The notes under the pieces were generated by a model. That model made no database searches, was not told the origin of the DNA, and saw only the letters and a list, made by a program, of their open reading frames with translations. Positions 31,425 through 39,571 of a DNA stretch of 40,089 bases are shown in pieces. The translations under genes were made by a program, and so were the position numbers. The stretch is from Chloracidobacterium sp. UBA3360. Lineage in GTDB: Bacteria > Acidobacteriota > Blastocatellia > Pyrinomonadales > Pyrinomonadaceae. The stretch spans positions 1-40,089 of the forward strand of contig DEQS01000028.1 in the NCBI GenBank assembly GCA_002360555.1, written 5' to 3'. Position 1 is the stretch's first letter. Each line of letters begins with the position of its first letter.

Positions 31425-31886
31425 TCAGTCCAATCTGTCGATCTGCAAACTGATGGGATAAGCTCCAGCAAGCTTTGCTGCATCGACCACACGGGCGACG
31501 CTGCCGTAACTGATCGTTGTCGGAGCTTTGATAAACACGGTGCGTTCGATACGGTCGGACATAGGACGCTCAGGGTCGTCGCCAAAGGATTCGGAAATAT
31601 TGCCGTTGGCAATGCGGGCGGCGAATGTGTCTTTTAGCAGAGCAACAAGGGCTGCGGATTCGTTAGTTGTTCCGACGGCTTGGTGATTGAGACTGAGGGT
31701 GGAATCCGAATTGACCGTCACGACCAAGGTGTAGGGATTGTCAGTTAGATTTTTATTGTTTTTTGGCTCTGAGGGAACTTTAGTTTTGAACGAGCTGGGT
31801 TTTAACGGAGATACGACCATGAAAATTATCAGCAGGACAAGCAGTACATCGATCAGCGGCGTGACGTTTATATTGGGTTTGTTCAT
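31425..31886 (-). CDS. ExbD/TolR-family biopolymer transport protein
   Basis: ExbD/TolR proteins work with ExbB/TolQ as a proton-driven motor that powers TonB or Tol functions. The protein has 153 residues with a short cytosolic N-terminus. Its single transmembrane helix INVTPLIDVLLVLLIIFMVV is near 5-24 and carries the essential Asp13. A periplasmic domain follows. AAGGAG precedes the ATG by 8 bases. No exbB or tonB gene is in the window, so it is orphaned here. It lies 74 bases downstream of pabB on the same strand. Confidence 0.92.
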   Translation of the reverse strand: MNKPNINVTPLIDVLLVLLIIFMVVSPLKPSSFKTKVPSEPKNNKNLTDNPYTLVVTVNSDSTLSLNHQAVGTTNESAALVALLKDTFAARIANGNISESFGDDPERPMSDRIERTVFIKAPTTISYGSVARVVDAAKLAGAYPISLQIDRLD

Positions 31887-31960
31887 CCAAATTCTCCTTT
31901 CAGGCTGGATTGAGGTCTGGAGGTTTAGACACCGCTAGGGAGCGGTTTGTTCCAAATGCG

Positions 31961-33343
31961 TTAGGAAAGTTTTCCGCCGATGGCGGCAAGTAGGGCTTTG
32001 GCTTTGGTAAGAGTTTCGACGTATTCGCTTTCCGGATCGCTGTCGATAACAATGCCGCCACCGACGTTAAAAGTCATCGTTTGATCGCGAATAACCGCCG
32101 TTCGTATCGCGACGCTCAAGTCGATGCAGTTGGGAATTCCAAATTTCAAATTTCGAATTGAATACCCGATCGCGCCCATTGAAAGGCCTCTTCGAGCGGT
32201 CTCGATCTCGTCAATGATCCGCATTGTGCTGATCTTTGGGGCGCCGGTGATCGACCCGCAAGGGAAAACGGCACGAAGTATTTCCGACATTTTTATGTTT
32301 TCACGCAGCTTGCCGTTAACAGTTGAGACAAGATGAAGAAAGGTCGGGTGCTCTTCCAGTTCACAAAGTTTTTCGACCTCGACACTTCCGTATTCACATA
32401 CACGGCCAAGGTCGTTGCGGAGTAGATCGACGATCATCGTATTTTCGGCAAGGTCTTTTTTGCTGGTAAGTAATTCTTGTCGAAGTGCTTTGTCTTCGGC
32501 TTCGGTCGCCCCGCGTGGACGTGTGCCTTTGATGGGCGAGGTCGAGATCGTTCGGTCAGCATCGACCTTAAAAAATCGTTCAGGCGACGCAGACACAACA
32601 GTCGAATTCTGCCGTTTGAGAAATGCCGCAAACGGTGCCGGATGGTCGCGTCTTAGCCGCAAAAATATCTGTTGTGTCGAAAGATCGTCGGGCAGATATG
32701 TCGAAAGCTGTTGGGTCAGGTTTGTCTGATACGTATCGCCGGAACGGATGCGTTCTTTGATGGTTTCGATAGAAGCGATATAGGACGAGCGGGTGAAATT
32801 AAACGTTATTTCGGCGGCAGAAGTATCAGTGTCCAATCCCGTGTTTTCTATGCTCGAAGTCAGTTTTGACCAGATCGCGTCAAATTTGTCATCGTTTCCG
32901 GTCAGAAATGTCTTTCCCGTGTCGTAATCATGAAACACAAGTACGTCAAAACACGCTACGAATACGTCAGGTTCGGCTAAGCCGCCAAATTCTTTTTCAC
33001 GGGTTTTCAATCCAAGCAACTTTTGCCCAAAGTCATAAGAAATAGAGAAGATACAGGCAAGATCGGACGATGTGTATTCATCGATCTTTGCCAGTGTTTC
33101 TGCCGGATCGTCATCTGATATTTCCACTGTTTCGACGGGATCGATCCCGGCGATCAGCAAATGAGAGCCGAGGTTGCCGACGCCGCAGCTGTCGAGCAGA
33201 CAGACGCATTCCGTCTCGGAAATTCGGAGCAGTGACGCTACCAGTTCGTCAGCCGTGATATTTATCTCTCGCACAGCCGCGATTTTATCACGGAATAAAC
33301 TTTCACTCGGACGGCAGTTTAGCGTAAGATGTTTGCCAGTCAT
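31961..33343 (-). CDS. pabB: aminodeoxychorismate synthase component I
   Basis: PabB converts chorismate and ammonia to 4-amino-4-deoxychorismate for folate synthesis. The chorismate-binding domain is clear: IRSGDTYQTNLTQ, then SPERFF, ISTSPIKGTRPRG, then FPCGSITGAPKISTMRIIDE, and a C-terminal IVIDSDPESEYVE. It differs from anthranilate synthase by the PIKGT phrase, where that family has PxAGT. Possible starts are 33385, 33343 (ATG) and 33274 (GTG). I give 33343, with GAGGAG adjacent, but the N-terminus is uncertain. A short AT-rich repeat adds about six residues near 392-404. Confidence 0.9.
   Translation of the reverse strand: MTGKHLTLNCRPSESLFRDKIAAVREINITADELVASLLRISETECVCLLDSCGVGNLGSHLLIAGIDPVETVEISDDDPAETLAKIDEYTSSDLACIFSISYDFGQKLLGLKTREKEFGGLAEPDVFVACFDVLVFHDYDTGKTFLTGNDDKFDAIWSKLTSSIENTGLDTDTSAAEITFNFTRSSYIASIETIKERIRSGDTYQTNLTQQLSTYLPDDLSTQQIFLRLRRDHPAPFAAFLKRQNSTVVSASPERFFKVDADRTISTSPIKGTRPRGATEAEDKALRQELLTSKKDLAENTMIVDLLRNDLGRVCEYGSVEVEKLCELEEHPTFLHLVSTVNGKLRENIKMSEILRAVFPCGSITGAPKISTMRIIDEIETARRGLSMGAIGYSIRNLKFGIPNCIDLSVAIRTAVIRDQTMTFNVGGGIVIDSDPESEYVETLTKAKALLAAIGGKLS
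32132..32166. repeat. AT-rich short-word repeat in frame inside pabB
   Basis: The stretch GAATTCCAAATTTCAAAT then TTCGAATTGAAT is read on the minus strand as the residues SIRNLKFGIPN, between a conserved AIGY and a conserved IDLSVAIRT. Relatives usually have about five residues here. The words match the palindrome between feoA and feoB. Confidence 0.65.
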
Positions 33344-33358
33344 CTCCTCGCGAAATAT

Positions 33359-34906
33359 ATGAATATTGACATCAGCGAACGGCAAACTTTGATCCGCGGC
33401 ATCGGCCTGATAGCGGCGATTTCGGTTATTATCGGCAACGTTATCGGCACCGGTGTTTTCTTAAAGGCGCGTGTGATGACGTGTAACGTCGGTAGCCCGA
33501 CTTGGGTGATCGTTGCGTGGATCGCCGCCGGGTTGCTTTCGCTCGCGGGGGCACTGACCTATGCTGAATTGACCGCGATGAAGCCCGAGGCTGGCGGTGA
33601 GTATGTGTTTTTACGCGATACTTACGGCAAACTTTCGAGTTTCCTGTACGGCTGGATGCAGATATTTATTGCACGGCCGGGTTCCCAGGCAGCAGCAGCA
33701 GTTGCGTTTGCGATCGGCCTAAATGATTTTCTCGATAATAAACTAGCGGCAACAATAGGAACCATTCCTCTAGGCAGCACGTCGATCGAGATCACCACGC
33801 TCCAACTCGTGGCGGTGATGGTGATCGTTATTTTTACAACGCTAAACTGTGCGTCGGTTACCTTGACGGGACAGATCGCGACGGTGCTGACGTTTGTAAA
33901 AATGGCATTGATCTTGTTTGTTTCGATCGGTGCATTTGTTCTGGTCAGCGGCAATTTCTCACATTTTTCGATGCTAAACAGCGGCGGCACGTGCGAAGGC
34001 GTCGCGGCGGCTGTGACGTTTGGTTCGCCGACTTATTCGTTCCTTGGCGGATTTGCGGCGGCGATGCTGGGTGCTTTGTGGGGCTATGACGGGTGGAATA
34101 ATCTGACGTTTGTTGCCGGCGAGGTCAAAGACCCTAACCGCAATATCCCGCTCGCGATCATCGGTAGCACCATATTGATCATCGTCCTCTATGTGGTCGC
34201 AAACGTCGCATATTTTTACGTACTTGACCCGACAACTATCGCGTCAGTTTCGAAGAATTCATCGGTCGCCAAGGTCGTGGTAAGTATGTTCTTCGGCGGC
34301 AATGTCGCCAGCATCGCTACCGGGGCTGCGACAGCATTTTTCACGGTCGGCTTGATGCTGTCGTCGCTCGGTACGCTGCACACGTCGCTGATGTCGGGAG
34401 CTCGTGTTCCGTATGCGATGGCGAAAGACAGGCTTTTCTTTGGCACATTTGCAGAGCTTTCGATCAATAGCGTGCCCGTTTCATCGGTGCTTTTGATGGG
34501 CGGAATTGCCATTATTCTGGCAATGTCGGGTTCGTTCGACATCCTGACGGACTATGTCGTGTTCGGTTCGTGGGTGTTTTACGCGTTGGTCACATCGTCG
34601 ATATTTCTATATCGCCGAAAGTATCCGGAGCTTGCACGTCCCTATAAAGCGTGGGGCTATCCGGTCGTACCAGTGATATTTCTGATCGTTGCGGGATGGC
34701 TACTTTACACGACGTTTTCCAACGACCTGCCGCTTATGACCGAAGGGTTAGCGAGCATCTCAGCCGGCAATGTCGGCGAAGGACTCAAATCTATCGGCAA
34801 GACCTCGTCATTTGCAGGCTCGTTGCTGATCTTGTTGGGATTGCCGGTTTTTTATTACTTTAATAGTAAGAGAGAGAATTTGCCCGAAGGAGAAGATCAG
34901 GCTTAA
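33359..34906 (+). CDS. APC-family amino acid permease
   Basis: The protein has 515 residues from ATG 33359; an upstream ATG at 33329 would overlap the pabB start. About twelve to fourteen transmembrane helices are visible. The APC signature is present: GIGLIAAISVIIGNVIGTGV near 15-34, then GALTYAELTAMKPEAGGEYV near 61-80, and GYDGWNNLTFVAGEVKDPNR near 241-260. These match the LAT/serine-threonine exchanger group. An amino acid is the likely substrate. It overlaps the PilZ gene by one base (TAATG). Confidence 0.92.
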   Translation: MNIDISERQTLIRGIGLIAAISVIIGNVIGTGVFLKARVMTCNVGSPTWVIVAWIAAGLLSLAGALTYAELTAMKPEAGGEYVFLRDTYGKLSSFLYGWMQIFIARPGSQAAAAVAFAIGLNDFLDNKLAATIGTIPLGSTSIEITTLQLVAVMVIVIFTTLNCASVTLTGQIATVLTFVKMALILFVSIGAFVLVSGNFSHFSMLNSGGTCEGVAAAVTFGSPTYSFLGGFAAAMLGALWGYDGWNNLTFVAGEVKDPNRNIPLAIIGSTILIIVLYVVANVAYFYVLDPTTIASVSKNSSVAKVVVSMFFGGNVASIATGAATAFFTVGLMLSSLGTLHTSLMSGARVPYAMAKDRLFFGTFAELSINSVPVSSVLLMGGIAIILAMSGSFDILTDYVVFGSWVFYALVTSSIFLYRRKYPELARPYKAWGYPVVPVIFLIVAGWLLYTTFSNDLPLMTEGLASISAGNVGEGLKSIGKTSSFAGSLLILLGLPVFYYFNSKRENLPEGEDQA

Positions 34907-35238
34907 TGTCCCAAGACAGACGCAGCGGCACCGAGCGCCGCGGTACAAATCGTTATCCGGTCGAAGTCGATGTTGAGTGGCAAGGAGCGGCAGGCCGCTC
35001 AATGGGCACGCTCAGCGATGTCAGTCTCGACGGTTGTTTTGTGCTGGGCTCGGGCGATGTGACGGACGGCGAGCAGGTGAAAATATTCGTGCCGCTCGCC
35101 GACGGGATGAAGGTGCAGTTTGACGGCAAGGTCGCCAATCATGTTTTCGAGATAGGATTTGGGATCAAGTTTGACCCGCTCTCGGCGGCACAGCGTGAGC
35201 TGTTGGTAGGATTGGTCCGCAAAACCGAAGGCGGTTAG
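34906..35238 (+). CDS. PilZ-domain protein, likely c-di-GMP binding
   Basis: This 110-residue single-domain PilZ protein has an Arg-rich N-terminal switch (RRGTNRYPV near 11-20) and a D-x-S-x-x-G motif (DVSLDG near 39-44). These two motifs form the c-di-GMP binding site in PilZ proteins. A beta barrel follows. Its start overlaps the permease stop as TAATG, so translation is coupled. c-di-GMP could regulate the permease, but this is inference from gene order. Its end is nearly joined to the convergent murE. Confidence 0.88.
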   Translation: MSQDRRSGTERRGTNRYPVEVDVEWQGAAGRSMGTLSDVSLDGCFVLGSGDVTDGEQVKIFVPLADGMKVQFDGKVANHVFEIGFGIKFDPLSAAQRELLVGLVRKTEGG

Positions 35239-36731
35239 GACTCTTCGCTGCGACGTGCAAGGGCTTCGAGGGCGATCTCGCGGTCGTCAAAGTGAAATTT
35301 ATCGGCTCCGATGATCTGATAATTTTCGTGTCCTTTTCCCGCAATAATAATCACATCATCCGATTTCGCGGCGGCTATCGCACGATAGATCGCTTCGCGG
35401 CGGTCGGGGATCAATTCATAGACAGACGTTTTTTCTTTAACGCCCACCTCGATCTCAGAGATAATTTTTAGCGGGTCTTCGTTACGCGGATTGTCAGATG
35501 TTATAACGACTATATCACTGTGTTCACCGGCCGCCTCGCCCATCGGGCGGCGTTTTGAACGGTCGCGATCGCCGCCACAGCCAAAGACGGTTATGATCCG
35601 TCCGTCGGTTAGTTCTCGTGCAGTTTTTAGCGTGTTCAACAGAGCGTCATCCGTGTGAGCGTAATCGACAACGACAGCAAAATCTCCTTCATGCGGCACA
35701 CGCTCAAAACGTCCCGGAGCTCCAACGCAGGTCGAAAGGCCCTTTACGATCGAATCAAGGCCATATCCTAGCTCCAACGCCGTCGCCGTCGCCGCGAGCA
35801 TGTTATACACATGCGGCCGTCCGACCAGCGGGGAAGTGACCGCAACCTCAGTCGCAGATGTTTTCAGCACAAATGACGTGCCTTTGATCAGAGAGACCTT
35901 GATATCGGTAGCGGACAGGTCAGCATCGCCACGCTGCGAGAACGTTACTACTTTCTCGCCATCTCCTCGCAATTCATCCGCCAGCTTTACACCCCATTCG
36001 TCGTCGATATTGATGATGCTTGCACCCGGGCGTTCGCCAAGCCGTCCGTCGAATAGCTTTTTCTTCGCGTCGAAATAATTTTCCATCGTGACGTGGTGGT
36101 CGAGATGGTCCTGGGTGAGGTTTGTGAAGATCGCGATCTTAAATCGCAGCCAGTCGCAGCGGTGCAGATCGATGGCCTGTGACGAGGCCTCCATCACGGC
36201 GACGGTGCATCCGGCATCCACGGCCTCTCGCAAAAATCTATTCGTATCGGACGCCTCCGGCGTTGTTCGTACGGCTTCCTCGCTCTTTTCGCCGATGCGG
36301 TATTCGACGGTCGTGAGCATTGCCGGACGCTGGCCTGCGGCCTCAGCGAGGGCAAAGCACAGATATGTCGTCGTCGTTTTTCCGTTGGTGCCGGTTATGC
36401 CGACAAGGTCTAGTTGGTGCGACGGATCGCCATTGATTACGGTCGCGGCTTTGGCTAGTGCCTCGCGGGCTTTTTCTACCTTGAGCCACGCTCCGGCAAA
36501 ATCGGCGGGCGGATCGTATTCTGAGATAATTCCGGCGGCACCGCGACGCATCACGTCTTCGACAAAACGGTGCCCGTCCATAGTCTCGCCTTTGATCGCG
36601 ACAAATAGCGTGCCTTCCCGAGCCTGTCGCGAATCATGCGTTACGTCCAATGCGTTCGATGCTCCGTCGCCAAAAAGCTTGGCGTTAATCTGCTCTGCGA
36701 CATCCTTGGTTGTAAGTTCTGCGATGGTCAA
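35235..36731 (-). CDS. murE: UDP-MurNAc-tripeptide synthetase MurE
   Basis: MurE adds the third residue to the peptidoglycan stem peptide. The protein has 498 residues. The ATP loop GTNGKTTT is at 114-121, with VMEASSQAI then a catalytic domain and a DNPRNEDP motif near 415. DNPR is the signature of the meso-diaminopimelate-adding enzymes, where Lys-specific ones differ, so meso-DAP in the wall is predicted. The start here is TTG at 36729-36731. AGGG lies 12 bases upstream, so the start is not well fixed. No other mur gene is adjacent. Confidence 0.95.
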   Translation of the reverse strand: MTIAELTTKDVAEQINAKLFGDGASNALDVTHDSRQAREGTLFVAIKGETMDGHRFVEDVMRRGAAGIISEYDPPADFAGAWLKVEKAREALAKAATVINGDPSHQLDLVGITGTNGKTTTTYLCFALAEAAGQRPAMLTTVEYRIGEKSEEAVRTTPEASDTNRFLREAVDAGCTVAVMEASSQAIDLHRCDWLRFKIAIFTNLTQDHLDHHVTMENYFDAKKKLFDGRLGERPGASIINIDDEWGVKLADELRGDGEKVVTFSQRGDADLSATDIKVSLIKGTSFVLKTSATEVAVTSPLVGRPHVYNMLAATATALELGYGLDSIVKGLSTCVGAPGRFERVPHEGDFAVVVDYAHTDDALLNTLKTARELTDGRIITVFGCGGDRDRSKRRPMGEAAGEHSDIVVITSDNPRNEDPLKIISEIEVGVKEKTSVYELIPDRREAIYRAIAAAKSDDVIIIAGKGHENYQIIGADKFHFDDREIALEALARRSEES

Positions 36732-36835
36732 AATGGTCAGTTTCCCTATGAACGTGAATTATACGATAGCGGCAAAATTCGTGCGAACATCCCGCGGATG
36801 ATTTCGTATAAACTGGCATAGTCGGAGGTAAAGCT

Positions 36836-37096
36836 ATGAACATCATCAAACTCATTCTCGGTGCGATCGGGCTCGTTTTTGTCGGTATGTTGCTGCTCTG
36901 GGCACTCGGCTGGATCGGCACGCTGCTTTCGTGGGTATTTTGGCTCGGGCTGATCGGCGTGATCGGATACGGCGGATATAGGCTCTTTAGAAAGGCCGAA
37001 AACAAAGCTCTCGGCGGCGATCCTTACGGTGGTATTGGGACCGGCGACATAAATATGTCGTGGGACGAATACGATAAAAAGTATCTGCATAAATAG
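36836..37096 (+). CDS. small two-helix membrane protein
   Basis: This 86-residue protein starts with an ATG preceded by a strong GGAGG about 7 bases upstream. Two hydrophobic segments, at about 4-26 and 28-50, are followed by a soluble, Gly/Asp/Tyr-rich tail (GGDPYGGIGTGDINMSWDEY). I do not recognise the family. It is alone on its strand between murE and the tRNA gene. Confidence 0.7.
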   Translation: MNIIKLILGAIGLVFVGMLLLWALGWIGTLLSWVFWLGLIGVIGYGGYRLFRKAENKALGGDPYGGIGTGDINMSWDEYDKKYLHK

Positions 37097-37146
37097 TCCG
37101 CTAGACAATACGGGCAGGATTCGGTAGATTCTTTACTTGCCATTAT

Positions 37147-37230
37147 GCCGAGGTGGCGAAATGGTATACGCACTAGTCTTAGGAACTAGCGTCGAAAGAC
37201 ATGCGAGTTCGAGTCTCGCCCTCGGCACCA
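37147..37230 (+). tRNA. tRNA-Leu (anticodon UAG)
   Basis: The acceptor stem GCCGAGG (37147-37153) pairs with CCTCGGC (37220-37226), followed by A and a genomically encoded CCA. The D arm has GCG and CGC. The anticodon arm is CTAGT-CTTAGGA-ACTAG, giving anticodon UAG. A long variable arm (GTC-GAAA-GAC) makes it class II. The T arm is GCGAG-TTCGAGT-CTCGC. It reads CUN Leu codons, mainly CUA. Confidence 0.97.
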
Positions 37231-37234
37231 AAAT

Positions 37235-37354
37235 CAGTAGTGAGTAGCCGGTGGTCAGTTGTCAGTTTAGGACAGCGGCACCGGCTATTTGCTCGAAAAG
37301 CGTTAGATAAGCTCAACAACTGTCCACTGACAACTGACAACTGACAACTGACAG
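37235..37354. repeat. GTCAGTT-word inverted repeat with two competing stems, between tRNA-Leu and tig
   Basis: The left arm GTCAGTTGTCAGT (then TTAGGACAG) can pair with CTGTCC then ACTGACAACTGAC on the right, a 19-bp stem with a 3-base bulge. The right arm has further tandem copies of CTGACAA. A second, mutually exclusive stem joins TAGCCGGTG (37246-37254) with CACCGGCTA (37280-37288) and encloses the left arm. It ends about 19 bases before the tig start. Confidence 0.75.
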
Positions 37355-37373
37355 TGCTATCCTTTTTCTGTAA

Positions 37374-38774
37374 ATGAAAAGCGAATTAAAGGAAGTTTCA
37401 CCTACTCAAAAAGAACTATCAATCGAGATCGACGCGGCAACGCTCAAGGCGGCGTATACCCGTGTCAGTCAAAAATATTCCAAAGGCGCGAATGTCCCGG
37501 GCTTTCGCAAAGGCTATGCTCCGGTCGATATTATCCGGGTGCGTTATAAAGAAGAGATCAAGGGCGACGTGCTGCAGGAGGTTATCCCGCAAGCTGTGTC
37601 TGCCGCGATCATGGAACACGAGCTCCACCCGCTGGCCGAGCCGCATCTTCACCTCGACGATCATGAAAATGTCGTCATCAATGGCTCTGTGCCGTTGAAA
37701 GTACACGCTCATGTCGAGGTCATGCCCGAGATCCCTGAGCCAAAATATCAGGGTATCGCCGTTACTCGTCGCGTAAAACCGGTCGATGAAAGCGAGATCG
37801 AAAACCTTATCGCCGAACGCCTGCAGCGTGAAGCCGCTCTGATCCCGGTCGAGGGCCGCAAGTCAAAGCTTGGCGATACGGTCATGACCGATATCGAGGG
37901 CCGATTTGAAGATCAGCCTGATGGCGACCCGATCAAGGCTGATGACCTCGAGGTCAAGCTTGGTGACGAGGGCATCGAGCCGTCGTTTAGCGAAAACCTC
38001 GTTGGCGTAAAAGAGGATGACGTAAAAGAATTTACCGTCTCTTATCCGGCGGAATTTACGTCTGAGGCTCTCGCCGGAAAGACAGTCCATTATAAAGCAA
38101 AGATCAAATCGGTTGGCACAACTGAGGTGCCAAAGCTCGACGACGCGTGGGCAAAGAGCCTCGATGAGGGCTACAAATCGCTGGCCGATCTTCGCAAACG
38201 CCTGCGTGCAGATCTCGAAAAATTGGCCGAAAGTGATGCCGATGCCCGCGATAGAAATAATGCGATCGCAAAGCTGATCGAAGACAATGCGTTTGAGGTG
38301 CCGGGCGTTTTGATCGAAAATCAGGCCCGCAACCTGCTCAATAATTTTGCTCAGGACATGCAGCAACGCGGTGTCGATCTAAATCAGGTCGAGGCTCAGT
38401 TTATCGAGATGGCATATGGCAATATGAAACAGCAGGCCGAACGTGACGTTCGCGGGGCGATGCTGCTTGATAAGGTCGCCGAGATGGCAAAGGTCGAGGT
38501 CGCCGACGCCGAGGTTGACGAAGAGATCGCCAAAATGGCCGAGTATTATCGTGCGACGCCTGCGGAGATCCGCGATTCGCTCGAAAAACAGGGCGGCGGA
38601 GTCGATAACATCCGAAACAATCTAAAGACCCGCAAAGCCATCGAAGCCGTCATGGAAAAGGCAAAGATCACCAAGGGCGAATGGGTCGATGAGTCGCTGG
38701 CACAGCCCGAGGCTGAAGAAAAGCCAAAGAAAGCGGCGAAGAAAAAGCCCGCTGCGAAAAAGGCGGCGAAATAA
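37374..38774 (+). CDS. tig: trigger factor, ribosome-associated chaperone
   Basis: Trigger factor binds the ribosome exit site and shields nascent chains. The protein has 466 residues. The N-terminal domain carries the ribosome-docking loop GFRKG (43-47). An FKBP-type prolyl isomerase domain follows near 160-245 (KLGDTVMTDIEGRFE, then YKAKIKSV), then the C-terminal chaperone arms. The last 20 residues are a Lys/Ala-rich tail (KKAAKKKPAAKKAAK), unusual for E. coli Tig but seen in other groups. It precedes clpP and clpX, a common order. Confidence 0.96.
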   Translation: MKSELKEVSPTQKELSIEIDAATLKAAYTRVSQKYSKGANVPGFRKGYAPVDIIRVRYKEEIKGDVLQEVIPQAVSAAIMEHELHPLAEPHLHLDDHENVVINGSVPLKVHAHVEVMPEIPEPKYQGIAVTRRVKPVDESEIENLIAERLQREAALIPVEGRKSKLGDTVMTDIEGRFEDQPDGDPIKADDLEVKLGDEGIEPSFSENLVGVKEDDVKEFTVSYPAEFTSEALAGKTVHYKAKIKSVGTTEVPKLDDAWAKSLDEGYKSLADLRKRLRADLEKLAESDADARDRNNAIAKLIEDNAFEVPGVLIENQARNLLNNFAQDMQQRGVDLNQVEAQFIEMAYGNMKQQAERDVRGAMLLDKVAEMAKVEVADAEVDEEIAKMAEYYRATPAEIRDSLEKQGGGVDNIRNNLKTRKAIEAVMEKAKITKGEWVDESLAQPEAEEKPKKAAKKKPAAKKAAK

Positions 38775-38911
38775 TTTAACGCTTGATTTTTCTTTGAAAA
38801 GTTGTAAAATCGATTTCCGATATAGGCAATCGCCATATTTTCAACAACTTATCATCGTACAATTCAAGTATTGTCTAAAGTATTTAGTATTCCGGTAAGA
38901 GAGAAAAAAAT

Positions 38912-39496
38912 ATGTTAGTACCAATGGTTGTTGAGCAAACGTCGCGGGGCGAGCGGGCGTTCGACATTTATTCGAGGCTTCTCAAAGACAGCATTATCTT
39001 TATCGGCACGCCGATCGACGATCAGGTGGCAAACCTAATTGTCGCGCAGCTCCTGTTTCTCGAAGCCGAGGACCCCGAACGCGATATCAATCTCTACATC
39101 AACAGCCCGGGCGGTTCGATCACGGCCGGTATGGCGATCTACGACACGATGCAGTTCATTAAAAACGACGTGACGACGATCTGCGTCGGCCAGTGTGCGT
39201 CGATGGGAGCTTTGCTGCTCTGTGCCGGTGCACCTAAGAAAAGATTTTCGCTGCCCAACGCCCGCGTCCTTATCCACCAGCCGTCGGGCGGTGCTTCGGG
39301 ACAAGCAACGGACGTTCGCCTGATGGCCGAAGAGATCATCCGTATGCGTACGCTGACCTCGACGATCATTGCCCATCACACGGGCCAAAAATTTGACCAG
39401 GTTGAACTCGACGTCGAACGCGACCGCATCCTAACGCCGATACAGGCGAAAGAGTATGGTTTGATCGATGAAGTGATAGAGCACCGAGAGAAGTAA
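38912..39496 (+). CDS. clpP: ATP-dependent Clp protease proteolytic subunit
   Basis: ClpP forms the double-heptamer peptidase that degrades proteins fed by ClpX. The protein has 194 residues, with catalytic Ser97 (GQCASMGA), His122 (LIHQPSGG) and Asp171, all at E. coli positions. The start MLVPMVVEQTSRGERA matches ClpP1 with a short or no propeptide. It follows tig by 137 bases and is separated from clpX by a 75-base gap with an inverted repeat. Confidence 0.97.
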   Translation: MLVPMVVEQTSRGERAFDIYSRLLKDSIIFIGTPIDDQVANLIVAQLLFLEAEDPERDINLYINSPGGSITAGMAIYDTMQFIKNDVTTICVGQCASMGALLLCAGAPKKRFSLPNARVLIHQPSGGASGQATDVRLMAEEIIRMRTLTSTIIAHHTGQKFDQVELDVERDRILTPIQAKEYGLIDEVIEHREK

Positions 39497-39498
39497 CA

Positions 39499-39562
39499 GC
39501 GGCAGTAAGCAGCAGCAGTAGGCAGGAAATGCCAAAACTGCCCACTGCCACTGCCTAGGGCC
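39499..39562. repeat. GCAGT-word inverted repeat between clpP and clpX
   Basis: The left side is GGCAGTAAGCAGCAGCAG then TAGGCAG. The right side is CTGCCCACTGCCACTGCC. They are inverse complements in their core (CAGTAGGCAG against CTGCCCACTG, one mismatch) around an 11-base centre. It fills almost the whole gap between the clpP stop and the clpX start. Confidence 0.75.
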
Positions 39563-39571
39563 ACTTATTTT

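Noticed and set aside
37321..37352. CRISPR-like array from tandem CTGACAA units
   Set aside because: The units are 7-10 bases with no spacers. This is a short tandem/inverted repeat.
37147..37354. Integration (att) site of a mobile element at the tRNA-Leu 3' end
   Set aside because: No integrase gene and no second copy of the tRNA 3' end in the window. The adjacent sequence is a repeat element.
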